Positions 29,601-35,848 of a stretch of 36,015 nucleotides of DNA are shown in pieces. Each line of letters begins with the position of its first letter. Position 1 is the stretch's first letter. The notes beneath the pieces are model-generated. The model was not told the DNA's origin, did not search any database, and was given only the letters and a program-made list of their open reading frames with translations. This stretch comes from Chitinophagaceae bacterium (lineage in GTDB: Bacteria; Bacteroidota; Bacteroidia; Chitinophagales; Chitinophagaceae): the NCBI GenBank assembly GCA_027486835.1, contig JAIXOJ010000210.1, positions 1 through 36,015 on the forward strand, read 5' to 3'. The position numbers were made by a program, and so were the translations under genes.

Positions 29601-29643
29601 CGAGGTAAACATTGGAACAACTTTTACAATTACGTTTAAATAA
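26602..29643 (+). CDS. GAF-PAS5 sensor histidine kinase
   Basis: This 1013-residue sensor kinase has no signal peptide or membrane helix, so it is probably cytoplasmic. Order of domains: GAF (about 10-165, with LLDTLPEEDFDNI and FYAGIPLVDADGFALGTLCV), four similar PAS domains (about 172-283, 290-404, 410-523 and 530-640), a fifth more divergent PAS with a PAC tail (about 653-776), then a dimerisation domain with phospho-accepting His804 in SHNLRAP. The ATPase domain has an N box (NLFTNSVKYR, about 915), DNGIGI (about 951) and KGIGLYL (about 978). The four PAS units share phrases such as F-x-N-(S/A)-T and N-x-A-A-x-(K/Y)-x-(F/L)-GYT, so they arose by tandem duplication. No receiver domain is fused. 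The gene stands alone; its response regulator is not adjacent, though one is encoded at 34969-35601. The input signal is unknown. Confidence 0.95.
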   Translation: MTPPPLPFNDSERLKALGKYNLLDTLPEEDFDNITYLASVICQTPISLISLIDKDRQFFKSHLGININQTHKDLSFCAHAINQSQTIFEIEDARLDDRFHDNDFVIGEPNIAFYAGIPLVDADGFALGTLCVIDQKPRKLTVEQKEALTKLSKQVMFIIEARQKKIIEEELKLVDFTFNNSTLPILLIKEDSSIYNLNHAAAKYFGYTQEELKGKKIIDIDDNYDTAKWALHWLEIKSKGSITIEATPTKKDGTITNLVIHISYLKHGDLELICSYTTDITEKKKQEAQMMLVDFAFRNSTTPINIISKDASVFDFNEAANKLLGYTKEEYASISIPDIDPDYQYDIWPIHWEELKKAKSLSFESNLIKKNGEIIHVNIEANFIQYGNKELNCVFFTDISEKKKIEENLKLYAFTIENAAWGLVYFRADGSIYNCNLTFAKMFGYASLEEVKTKTVFELGNAYTTDSWKEYWDDLREKKRMQYYGKRKKKDGTIIDVEIISNIIKYGDLELNCGYAYDVTEKLALEKKLKIIDFSFRNATIAMHYWRKDGSSFDFNDAACKLLGYTPDEYKNLNIIKVSNRHTMETWTKRFEELKNGPNKPYITALVKKDQSWVYVEIRSEIIVYEDIELCFSSIIDVTEQLKAEEKLKRSNQRYEYATLATSDVIWEADLAKKEIFISKNFTTFFHHEVADGWMPIENNIWRQNIHRDDMDFIMENQYTLLASDTSNNKWEGEYRLRKADGSFAFVRDKTFAIKDENGKIVRMIGAMQDITKQKEAAEEKETLLKELVENNLELKQFSYITSHNLRAPLTNLVSICNMIKPAKGTDALTLKLIDGFKTSTYRLNETLNDLIEVMIIKENRNIRRDQLTFEEIYKKTKESLSISLIENEAIINADFSEAPAVIFANEYLESIFLNLFTNSVKYRHPNRAPIITIKTSKEPNGDTKLTFSDNGIGINMEFAKDKIFGLYKRFHNNANSKGIGLYLIHSQITTLGGTIAVESEVNIGTTFTITFK

Positions 29644-29677
29644 ACAACAATGGTTGATGCCGTTTTATCTGTTGACC

Positions 29678-29915
29678 CTGCTAGCGCAAGCTTGTAGCGC
29701 ATGCTATTCACTAAGGTTTGCCAACGCACGTGAAAGCTTACAATTTTCAAACCAGAACTATTGCTACCCTATTTACCAACCAAATAATCCCCGGGATCAC
29801 AATATTACCAATAGTAAGAAGTTTATTCAATTCGCTTTAGGTCTTTTATTGACCAATCCTCACAACCTTGCGAAGAACTAATCGAATAGTACGAGCTACA
29901 AGCAAGTGCTAGCTG
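29678..29915. repeat. Inverted-arm element, copy 1
   Basis: The left arm GCTAGCGCAAGCTTGTAGC...CTATTC matches the reverse complement of the right arm, which reads GCTAGCACTTGCTTGTAGC...CTATTC. The interior shares CCAGAACTATTGCT, CAAATAATC, TTATTCAATTCGC and CACAACCTTGCGAAGAACT with copies 2 and 3. This copy is about 238 bp, the shortest, with deletions in the middle. It begins 35 bp after the kinase stop and ends 49 bp before the four-helix membrane protein gene. It contains no convincing ORF. Confidence 0.85.
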
Positions 29916-29963
29916 AGCTAGTGAGCGCCGACCAGTGAATTTAATTGAATGGATGTTTCCCTC

Positions 29964-30371
29964 TTACCCATTGGATTTTAATCTGTATAAAGCATGTCCT
30001 AATAATGTGGAGGGAATAAAAATGAGCAGTCCAACAATAATAAACCAAGTAGGGTGTGGTAACGATAAGAAATTAGCTACAGCAGACAGTGTCAAAATAC
30101 CTCCAGCAATTATCGGCGATCTCTTGTTCGCGTTTTTACTAATTAACTTTATCAAAAACCCACATAAGCCTGAACCTATTATCCAACCTACCAAAACGAG
30201 TACCCAAAGTGTTATTGGTTGGTGTTCATAAAATGCTTTAACTGCTTCATGGTCTTTATAGTCCAAAGTTTGGGGTGCTTCGTGTAAGGAACTATTAATT
30301 GATTCAGCGATTAAAAAAACGATAACTGCTGACATTAAACCAACAACCACAGAAATAATGTTTCGTTTCAT
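29964..30371 (-). CDS. Small four-helix membrane protein, unknown function
   Basis: This 135-residue protein has four likely membrane helices at about 5-25, 54-75, 86-104 and 108-128 (for example ISVVVGLMSAVIVFLIAE and TWFIIVGLLIFIPSTLLG). A soluble loop between helices 1 and 2 (about 28-52) carries HEAPQTLDYKDHEAVKAFYEHQP. The start ATG 30371 is preceded by AT-rich sequence without a Shine-Dalgarno motif. I do not recognise a family with confidence; small proteins of this kind occur in many Bacteroidota. It lies alone between element copies 1 and 2. A link to the operon at 30902-33606 is not shown. Confidence 0.75.
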   Translation of the reverse strand: MKRNIISVVVGLMSAVIVFLIAESINSSLHEAPQTLDYKDHEAVKAFYEHQPITLWVLVLVGWIIGSGLCGFLIKLISKNANKRSPIIAGGILTLSAVANFLSLPHPTWFIIVGLLIFIPSTLLGHALYRLKSNG

Positions 30372-30498
30372 ATTTAAATATCATTTGAGGACAAAAATAT
30401 TTAAATGAAGCTTGCCAAAATTCTACAGAGCTAAAAAATATAGCACTACTCAAATGTTTTCAAATAAGGCTAATGAAGATTGTTTGAATAACCCAAAC

Positions 30499-30765
30499 CC
30501 CAGCTAGAGCAAGCTTGTAGCACTTGCAATTCATTAAGCTCATCTAACGCAGGTGTGAGTTTACAATTAGTTACAAAACGATTCAACCCAGAACTATTGC
30601 TGCCCCCAGTACCAATCGAATAATCCACTGCACCACTAAATAAGGTTGTTGCAAAAAATCAGCTTCAACAGGATTATTCAATTTGCCTCAGGTCGTTTAC
30701 TTACCAAACACACAACCTTGCGAAGAACTTAGTGAGTATCACGAGCAACAAGCTAGTGCTAGCTG
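30499..30765. repeat. Inverted-arm element, copy 2
   Basis: The left arm CAGCTAGAGCAAGCTTGT (30501-30518) faces a right arm whose reverse complement is CAGCTAGCACTAGCTTGT (30765-30748). The match continues inwards for about 50 bases with roughly 70 percent identity by eye. The interior shares TTTACAATTAG, CAGAACTATTGCT, GCACCACTA, AATCAGCTTCAACAGGATT and ACAACCTTGCGAAGAACT with copy 3. It lies about 140 bp past the stop of the nuclease gene, in the same orientation as copies 1 and 3. The rest of 30372-30901 holds nothing else recognisable. Confidence 0.88.
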
Positions 30766-30901
30766 AGCGGCTTGTTAACACCTTCTATAATGCGTGTACT
30801 GAAGACCAACTTGATTATTTATACAATTCCGAAACAACCGCTTTCGCTATTGTTTCTAGTGACACACACAAGCACGCACGAGTTGAATTAAGTTGGGTAA
30901 T

Positions 30902-31630
30902 TTATTCTCTCAGACTTATTACTCTTATGAATTGACCCAGCTCAATTTTTTGCTTATTCTTTGTGTAATTTCCACTTATACTGTATAAAATTTGTGTACC
31001 GGTAAACTTAAAAAACTTGCCACTTTGTTTAAATAAGTCACCATTTAATGTCTCATATTCGAATACAATATCTGCATAGCCATATTCTACTGATAACTGT
31101 TTGAAAGCATCTAAACTACCCAATTGTGACAGTTTAAATATGGCATAATTATCCGCATATGATACTTTTTCTAGCTCATTAAGAATAATTTCCTTAAACT
31201 CTTCTAAATTCCGAAGCCATCTATCTTGCGTACCATTAAAAAATAACAAACTGTTTCCATCAAACAAAAAACCCACTGAACACCTAAATTCTTGCAAATA
31301 ACCGATAAGTTGTTTCTTATCTGAATTAACATTTGTGTGTGTTTTTGTTTCAACTATTAACAACGGGATATAAGGTTTAAAATCTATTGGTAGAACTGGA
31401 AAAATGACAATATCAGCATTATTAAATTCCACTTTAATATCTATCAAGTTTGGGTAAATTTTTGATAAATACACTAAGTAATATAACATGCATTGCCTAA
31501 TAAACTCTTCTGGTTCACTGTTCAATAATATTTTATTCTCCCTAATTATACAATAAAGAAATTTTGAGTAGTTTTTATCTTCCAAAATTTCAATATTATT
31601 TTGAAATTCTTGACAAAACGATAGATCCAT
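30902..31630 (-). CDS. HsdR-N-like PD-(D/E)xK nuclease, partner of the upstream GTPase
   Basis: This 242-residue protein resembles the N-terminal nuclease domain of type I restriction HsdR subunits and stand-alone relatives. The expected layout is present: Glu42 in PEEFIRQCMLYYLV, Asp73 in NNADIVIFP, Glu94-x-Lys96 in LLIVETKTH, then Gln107 and Tyr111 in KQLIGYLQEF, and GFLFDGNSLLFF, which matches the usual 'NG' strand. About 95 further beta-rich residues form a C-terminal extension that I do not recognise. There is no helicase domain and no methylase or specificity gene nearby, so it is not a normal type I system. A GTG at 31636 overlaps the GTPase stop (GTGA); ATG 31630 lies 3 bases after that stop. 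Either start implies translational coupling. Cleavage of DNA is inferred from the motif set. Confidence 0.88.
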   Translation of the reverse strand: MDLSFCQEFQNNIEILEDKNYSKFLYCIIRENKILLNSEPEEFIRQCMLYYLVYLSKIYPNLIDIKVEFNNADIVIFPVLPIDFKPYIPLLIVETKTHTNVNSDKKQLIGYLQEFRCSVGFLFDGNSLLFFNGTQDRWLRNLEEFKEIILNELEKVSYADNYAIFKLSQLGSLDAFKQLSVEYGYADIVFEYETLNGDLFKQSGKFFKFTGTQILYSISGNYTKNKQKIELGQFIRVISLRE

Positions 31631-31632
31631 AA

Positions 31633-33606
31633 TCACTGTCCAAAGAATTCCAATGTTTTACCAATAACTATAGATTTCCAAAATTCTTCTGTTTTGTTTT
31701 TTAAAATTAAATTTATATCATCAAGTTGATTGGAAAAAATAGTACAAATGTCATCGGTATATCCACTGCCTTTACCACGGCGATTAATTACATGATACCA
31801 AAAATTTGAGGTTAAATCTTGTGGATGAAATTTTTTATTAAAAATTTCATCATAAACCAACTGTCCAATTTGTTTCAAAAAAATGTCATAAAAAATTTCA
31901 AGTTGATTTAATATTTCCTTAATAAAACTCTCTAACTCGTGATGTTGTATTTCTATAGCTGACTTTTGAATGACTTCGGTTATTTTGCTCTTAAAATCTT
32001 CAGTATTCTTACGAACTAAATCTATTGCAAGGTGAAAAGAATCATTATAAATATCATAATCCTTTTCATCATAAATTCCAAACCTTCTGTTAATTGCGTG
32101 TTTGGTAAAATGATGATATTGATTTCTATAATAATAAACAAATTTATCTACAAACTCTTCAGAATTAACAAAATTTAAATTAACAAACCCTTTTATGTCA
32201 CTATGAATCTTCTTTAATAATTCTTCCTCGTCGGCTGTTATCTGTTGAGAACCGCCTTCAATAGAAAAAAAATCATTTTTTATTTGTTCGATTTCTGCTT
32301 TTGTTTGCTCAACTCGATTTTTTATGACGACATTTATTAGATTAATAACTTCATTTCTATCATTTTCTACATCTTCTAACTCATAGCCTTCATTTAAGTT
32401 TAGCTTTCCATTATAATAAAATCTCAAAGCGTCATAAAATACAATATTTTCAGTAGAAAATTCAAGGCTTTGCTGTATAAATGTGTCAAGAATAGTATTT
32501 CTACGTAATTTAATACCTTCTTCCCAATCCCCTATTGCCGTTCCGTCGCTAGATATTGTACTCTCTGGTTCTTGTCCTCTTGGCATAACAAATGTCACAA
32601 AACGTTGGTGAAACCTTTTGGATTTAAAAGACAAATGCCTTTGCATTTGCTCTAAAATATCACTATCTGGGGCATTAGGAAACTTTGTAGTATAAAGACA
32701 AATGGTATCTTCCTGATTTACATATTTATCTAAATCTTTCCTGAATTTATTAGCATCAATCCCTTTTGTATCAATTATTTCGCTAAAACTATTGAAATAA
32801 GAATGATTTAGAATTCTGTCACTAACATATAAATATATTCTTTTAGGGATTGATAAAGTTTCAATTTTTGCTACATTCAAATCTTCAAAAGTCTTTTTAA
32901 TCCATTCCGTTTCATCACCAATTTCAAAATTAATATTTGTTTCAGTTCGGTTATTAAAATTGGCTCGTTTGAGCAATTCTTCTTTAAAATTTTCAAGGCT
33001 TGAAAACTGTTTGGCAAGTTCTTCTGCTTCATCAATTGTTATATTCTTTTTCTTATTATCAATTATTTCTTCTCTATCTTTCTTTTTTAAATTTATTATG
33101 TTTCTTAATGCACGGTCTATCTCAGGAGAAATAATATTCACACCCTTTGCGGTTGTGGTTTCCGCATATTTTATAGGATTTACTTTCATTTCGATAAAGT
33201 CAGCAAAAGAACTAATTAAATCTTTTAACTCAGCTTCTGTGTATGCCTCAATACTAAAATATGTATTTTCGGAAGGTTTAATAATAACTTCACATATAGT
33301 TGTGTAGCCTGAACCAGTTGCAAGTAATTCTTGAAATTTCTTTACTTTTTTACCTCTCTCACTGACCTCAAACTCACCAATTATATTAAACAAATGACAA
33401 ATAGCCGTAGTTTTTCCTGCACCTACTTGTCCAATAAATACAAGTTTGTATTTATCTATACTCAACACTTTTTCAAGATATTCAAGTCTTTCAAGTTTAC
33501 CCTCCAATGTCTTTTTACATAAAAAGTCATAAAGGGATTTGGGTTTACTAAGCTTTAAAATTGCTTCCTGTAACCTACCTTTTAGTTCATCAATGATTAT
33601 ATCCAT
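31633..33606 (-). CDS. Large dynamin-like P-loop GTPase/NTPase, candidate defence protein
   Basis: This 657-residue protein is soluble, with no signal peptide or membrane segment. After a helical N-terminus, GQVGAGKT (59-66) is a clear P-loop preceded by a hydrophobic strand. ATGSGYTTICEV (96-107) sits where switch I would carry its Thr, and IIDTKG (D279-G282) fits the DxxG switch II motif. FVTFVMPRGQEPE follows at a position expected for the base-recognition strand, but a standard NKxD is not visible. Nucleotide preference is therefore uncertain. The C-terminal half is long, helical and charged, as in dynamin-like stalks, and ends with a short conserved-looking RRGKGSGYTDDI. It is the first gene of a two-gene operon with the nuclease. 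The AT-rich operon is bracketed by element copies 2 and 3, which suggests transfer. A defence role is inference from architecture and context. Confidence 0.87.
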   Translation of the reverse strand: MDIIIDELKGRLQEAILKLSKPKSLYDFLCKKTLEGKLERLEYLEKVLSIDKYKLVFIGQVGAGKTTAICHLFNIIGEFEVSERGKKVKKFQELLATGSGYTTICEVIIKPSENTYFSIEAYTEAELKDLISSFADFIEMKVNPIKYAETTTAKGVNIISPEIDRALRNIINLKKKDREEIIDNKKKNITIDEAEELAKQFSSLENFKEELLKRANFNNRTETNINFEIGDETEWIKKTFEDLNVAKIETLSIPKRIYLYVSDRILNHSYFNSFSEIIDTKGIDANKFRKDLDKYVNQEDTICLYTTKFPNAPDSDILEQMQRHLSFKSKRFHQRFVTFVMPRGQEPESTISSDGTAIGDWEEGIKLRRNTILDTFIQQSLEFSTENIVFYDALRFYYNGKLNLNEGYELEDVENDRNEVINLINVVIKNRVEQTKAEIEQIKNDFFSIEGGSQQITADEEELLKKIHSDIKGFVNLNFVNSEEFVDKFVYYYRNQYHHFTKHAINRRFGIYDEKDYDIYNDSFHLAIDLVRKNTEDFKSKITEVIQKSAIEIQHHELESFIKEILNQLEIFYDIFLKQIGQLVYDEIFNKKFHPQDLTSNFWYHVINRRGKGSGYTDDICTIFSNQLDDINLILKNKTEEFWKSIVIGKTLEFFGQ

Positions 33607-33706
33607 TTTAGTTCAATTTTTTTATTAATTTTAATTCATATTTTGTTAGAGAAAAAAGTTTTTACTTTTAGCTCAAAACAAGCTTCTTAATTAGACTTAT
33701 TTAGTT
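33607..33706 (-). promoter_or_regulatory. Likely promoter region of the GTPase-nuclease operon
   Basis: These 100 very AT-rich bases lie between the operon start and element copy 3 and must hold the operon promoter unless it lies within the element. I find no exact TAnnTTTG box and no Shine-Dalgarno sequence before ATG 33606, so this assignment rests on position alone. Confidence 0.3.
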
Positions 33707-33987
33707 CCCAGTTAGAGCGAGATTGTAACTCGGTGCTACTCGCTAAGTTCAACCAATGTAGGAGTAAATTTACAATTAGCTACAAAACCATTCAAACCAG
33801 AACTATTGCTCCCCCCTTTACCAACCAAATAATCTACGGCACCACTATATATCTAGTGATTAGGTTCTTGAATAAAAATCAGCTTCAACAGGATTATTCA
33901 ATTCGCCTTGGGTCGTTTACCCTCCGACCAAACAACCTTACGAACAACTAAGCGAGTAGCACAAGCCACAATCTCAACATAGCTGGG
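33707..33987. repeat. Inverted-arm element, copy 3
   Basis: The ends are CCCAG...CTGGG. The left arm contains GAGATTGTAACTCGGTGCTACTCGC, given here as GAGATTGT then GTGCTACTCGC; the right arm's reverse complement contains the same two words, GAGATTGT and GTGCTACTCGC. These words differ from copy 2 (AGCTTGT in both arms), so the arms have changed together. Interior blocks match copy 2 closely. The copy ends 26 bp before the FN3-like gene stop at 34013. The small open frame at 33733-33951 crosses it and is probably not a gene. Confidence 0.9.
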
Positions 33988-34012
33988 AATAAACGATTGC
34001 TTTAAGCTTTAC

Positions 34013-34684
34013 CTACGCACAAATAATACTTACCTCGTTGCTTAACACACTCACCCCTACGGTATTAATGATATAGAAATACACATAATAAGTGGTTTTG
34101 GGGATAAGCCCTTCGAAGTGTTTTTTTCTCCTCCTGTTTAAGTCAACCCATACATTACAAGAAAAGGAGTCTTTAGGTATTGATAACTGACCAAGGGAAT
34201 TAATTACTACTCCTTTAGACAAAGGAGCATCGGTTAATATACAGCCATAAATGGCCTTGTCCACAGCCGCACATTCGGCTTTTATAACACCCTCAGTACC
34301 TCTTGTAACCACTACGTCAGATGGCTGACTGGGCTTATTGGTTGGTTTACTTTTTTTATTGTCGGTAGGTATGAAACCCGATGATATAACAATGTTTTCA
34401 TCGCCATTTGCAATATTATCCACAAAATCGGCTAAACCGTTTAACATTTTAACGGCTGACTCTAGCGTGTTCTGGTAGGCGGGTTTCTGGGCAATTCCTC
34501 CACGCCTGTATGCAACTGTGTTTGTTAATAAATCTGCTTCCATTTTAGCTACCGTAGCATCATCGGAGGGTGGTTTGGGAAAGGTTGTGGGATTGCCAAT
34601 TATTCCTTTTCTCACAGCCTCTAAGCGGGTAGATATTTTTTCCCCAATATCTTTTCTATAACTTCTGCTGCATCGTACTATCAT
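34013..34684 (-). CDS. FN3-like domain protein of a Bacteroidota family
   Basis: This 223-residue protein lacks a signal peptide or membrane helix. Residues 1-105 form a helical domain with the pattern I recall from a Bacteroidota family: an early GNPTTFPKPPSDDATVAKME, a middle ALNT-like helix pair, and ADFVDNIANGDENIVISSGF before the linker. A Pro/Ser/Lys-rich linker (about 108-122) leads to a beta-sandwich of fibronectin type III character (about 123-223), ending in GLIPKTTYYVYFYIINTVGVSVLSNEV, the typical last strands. No catalytic motif is visible. Related proteins are often annotated as FN3-containing and of unknown role. Two near-identical palindromes lie upstream and may control it. 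The domain call is moderate; the function is unknown. Confidence 0.85.
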   Translation of the reverse strand: MIVRCSRSYRKDIGEKISTRLEAVRKGIIGNPTTFPKPPSDDATVAKMEADLLTNTVAYRRGGIAQKPAYQNTLESAVKMLNGLADFVDNIANGDENIVISSGFIPTDNKKSKPTNKPSQPSDVVVTRGTEGVIKAECAAVDKAIYGCILTDAPLSKGVVINSLGQLSIPKDSFSCNVWVDLNRRRKKHFEGLIPKTTYYVYFYIINTVGVSVLSNEVSIICA

Positions 34685-34743
34685 AATTTTATTTTTAAGC
34701 GTTATGTGGCAGCAACTCTAGCCATTTTTTTCAACATAAAGCT

Positions 34744-34759
34744 ATAGCCAATTGGCTAT
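34744..34759. promoter_or_regulatory. 16-bp palindrome, candidate operator (site 1)
   Basis: ATAGCCAATTGGCTAT is a perfect palindrome 60 bp upstream of the FN3-like gene start. The half site TAGCCA is also present at 34717 (CTAGCCATTTT). Together with the second palindrome it suggests a dimeric regulator site. The protein that would bind it is unknown. Confidence 0.45.
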
Positions 34760-34832
34760 TTCTTTTTTGAGAAAAAGGTTGTAGTTAAATGCTTACTCAT
34801 CAACAAAAAAGCAAGTAATATTTAATACTAAA

Positions 34833-34846
34833 TAGCCAAATGGCTA
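34833..34846. promoter_or_regulatory. 14-bp palindrome, candidate operator (site 2)
   Basis: TAGCCAAATGGCTA has the same TAGCCA/TGGCTA half sites as site 1 with a two-base centre, 88 bp away centre to centre. It lies in the same intergenic region, upstream of the FN3-like gene and downstream of the response regulator gene. Confidence 0.45.
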
Positions 34847-34968
34847 ATTTTTATTTATACCATACATAGTACTATTGCCTGTATCAATAAAACTTTGCCA
34901 ATTTTGCAATGCCTTTGTTGAGGGTAATTGTCATTAATTCGGCGCTGGTATTTACCTTAAAATGTCGC

Positions 34969-35601
34969 TTAGTTTTTTATGTAATGTTTTTTTATGGATG
35001 ATTCACTTTTGTACATCAATTTCGCTATCAATCGTTTATCAAAGCCAGCTGCATCTAATTGTAAATAAAAAATATCATCTTTGAATAAATGTGCAAAACT
35101 GGTTTGGATAATCTGATTAGTGGTTTTAAGTTGCTGGTGCTTATCGGTTTTGTATTCGAGCATTAGGTCTATCACTAGTTCACTTTTGCCAACTATTTGA
35201 TCAACAAAGCTTTTCAATATATTAGGATCATTATAAATAGAATAAGGAATAGAATCTTTGTAAATTAAATATTTTGCCAAAAAACCGCTACCCCCTTCCG
35301 CTAAAAATTCGCTAATCAATTGAATGGAAGAATGAGTGGACAGGCCTACAAATTTTATTTCTGGCCAAAGTCGCTTACCAATGATGGTTGCCATTAAACC
35401 ATCGCATTTGGGCATTTCCATGTCCATAAAAACAATACTTGGTAAATATTTTTGTTCGCTCAGTTTAATGATTAAATCCTGACCATCTTTAGCTGCAAAG
35501 GCAAATTTTACACCACTCATTCCTTTTATTGTATGCTTTATTAGTAGTGCATCTTCCTGATTGTCTTCTGCCAAAGCGATGCTGGGTTGGGGTTTATACA
35601 T
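34969..35601 (-). CDS. Response regulator with degenerate or truncated LuxR-like output domain
   Basis: This 210-residue protein starts with a receiver domain: acidic pocket EDN (about 12-14), phospho-acceptor Asp in VFMDMEMP, the switch Thr in GLSTHSS and the conserved Lys in FLAKY. After a linker, the C-terminus DKRLIAKLMYKSESSIKKHYIKN resembles the recognition helix of LuxR/GerE regulators but stops just where the last helix should continue. The stop follows a run of six A (coding strand); one additional A would read on as KKLSDILR before a stop, a better LuxR-type end. The change may be a true truncation, a slippage site or a sequence error. No kinase gene is adjacent; the GAF-PAS kinase at 26602 is the only sensor kinase in the window. 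DNA binding is inferred. Confidence 0.88.
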   Translation of the reverse strand: MYKPQPSIALAEDNQEDALLIKHTIKGMSGVKFAFAAKDGQDLIIKLSEQKYLPSIVFMDMEMPKCDGLMATIIGKRLWPEIKFVGLSTHSSIQLISEFLAEGGSGFLAKYLIYKDSIPYSIYNDPNILKSFVDQIVGKSELVIDLMLEYKTDKHQQLKTTNQIIQTSFAHLFKDDIFYLQLDAAGFDKRLIAKLMYKSESSIKKHYIKN

Positions 35602-35848
35602 TGTTTAGAATTTTATGTTTTTTACAAAATGAAAAGTGTTGGTATAGGCTAAATGTTAAAGTAATTCGTGGAAATAAACACTAGATTCTTTTGATTTGGA
35701 AAATGTTGCCAAATGTTCGAAAAATAATGCACACATATTTAAAATGACTGCGAAGAAACTTAAAAACCAAAGAATCTTTATTCATTTACTTCCTTTTTTT
35801 CATTACAGACTTATGGCTTTTTCTCTGTTTAACCTAGCTTGGCTAGGT
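35602..35848. other. Intergenic region before the terminal tandem repeat
   Basis: I see no gene or strong signal except that the frame of the following repeat is open from ATG 35813 (MAFSLFNLAWLG). Confidence 0.4.

Noticed and set aside
29612-29881. 89-residue plus-strand open frame after the histidine kinase
   Set aside because: It starts inside the kinase gene and then crosses element copy 1; the equivalent frames in copies 2 and 3 are not conserved as protein.
30732-30935. 67-residue plus-strand open frame
   Set aside because: It begins in the right arm of element copy 2 and runs into the antisense end of the nuclease gene; no recognisable protein.
30902-33606. Type I restriction-modification locus
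   Set aside because: The nuclease gene covers only an HsdR-N-like domain with no helicase motor, and hsdM and hsdS are absent.
33733-33951. 72-residue plus-strand open frame
   Set aside because: It lies wholly within element copy 3 and is broken in the other copies.
29678-33987. Integron attC sites
   Set aside because: The elements are longer than typical attC sites, I cannot identify the conserved R boxes with core GTTRRRY, and no integron integrase is in the window. Only the layout is similar.
34013-34684. Phage tail or structural protein because of the FN3 fold
   Set aside because: No other phage genes are near, and the N-terminal helical domain fits a chromosomal Bacteroidota family.
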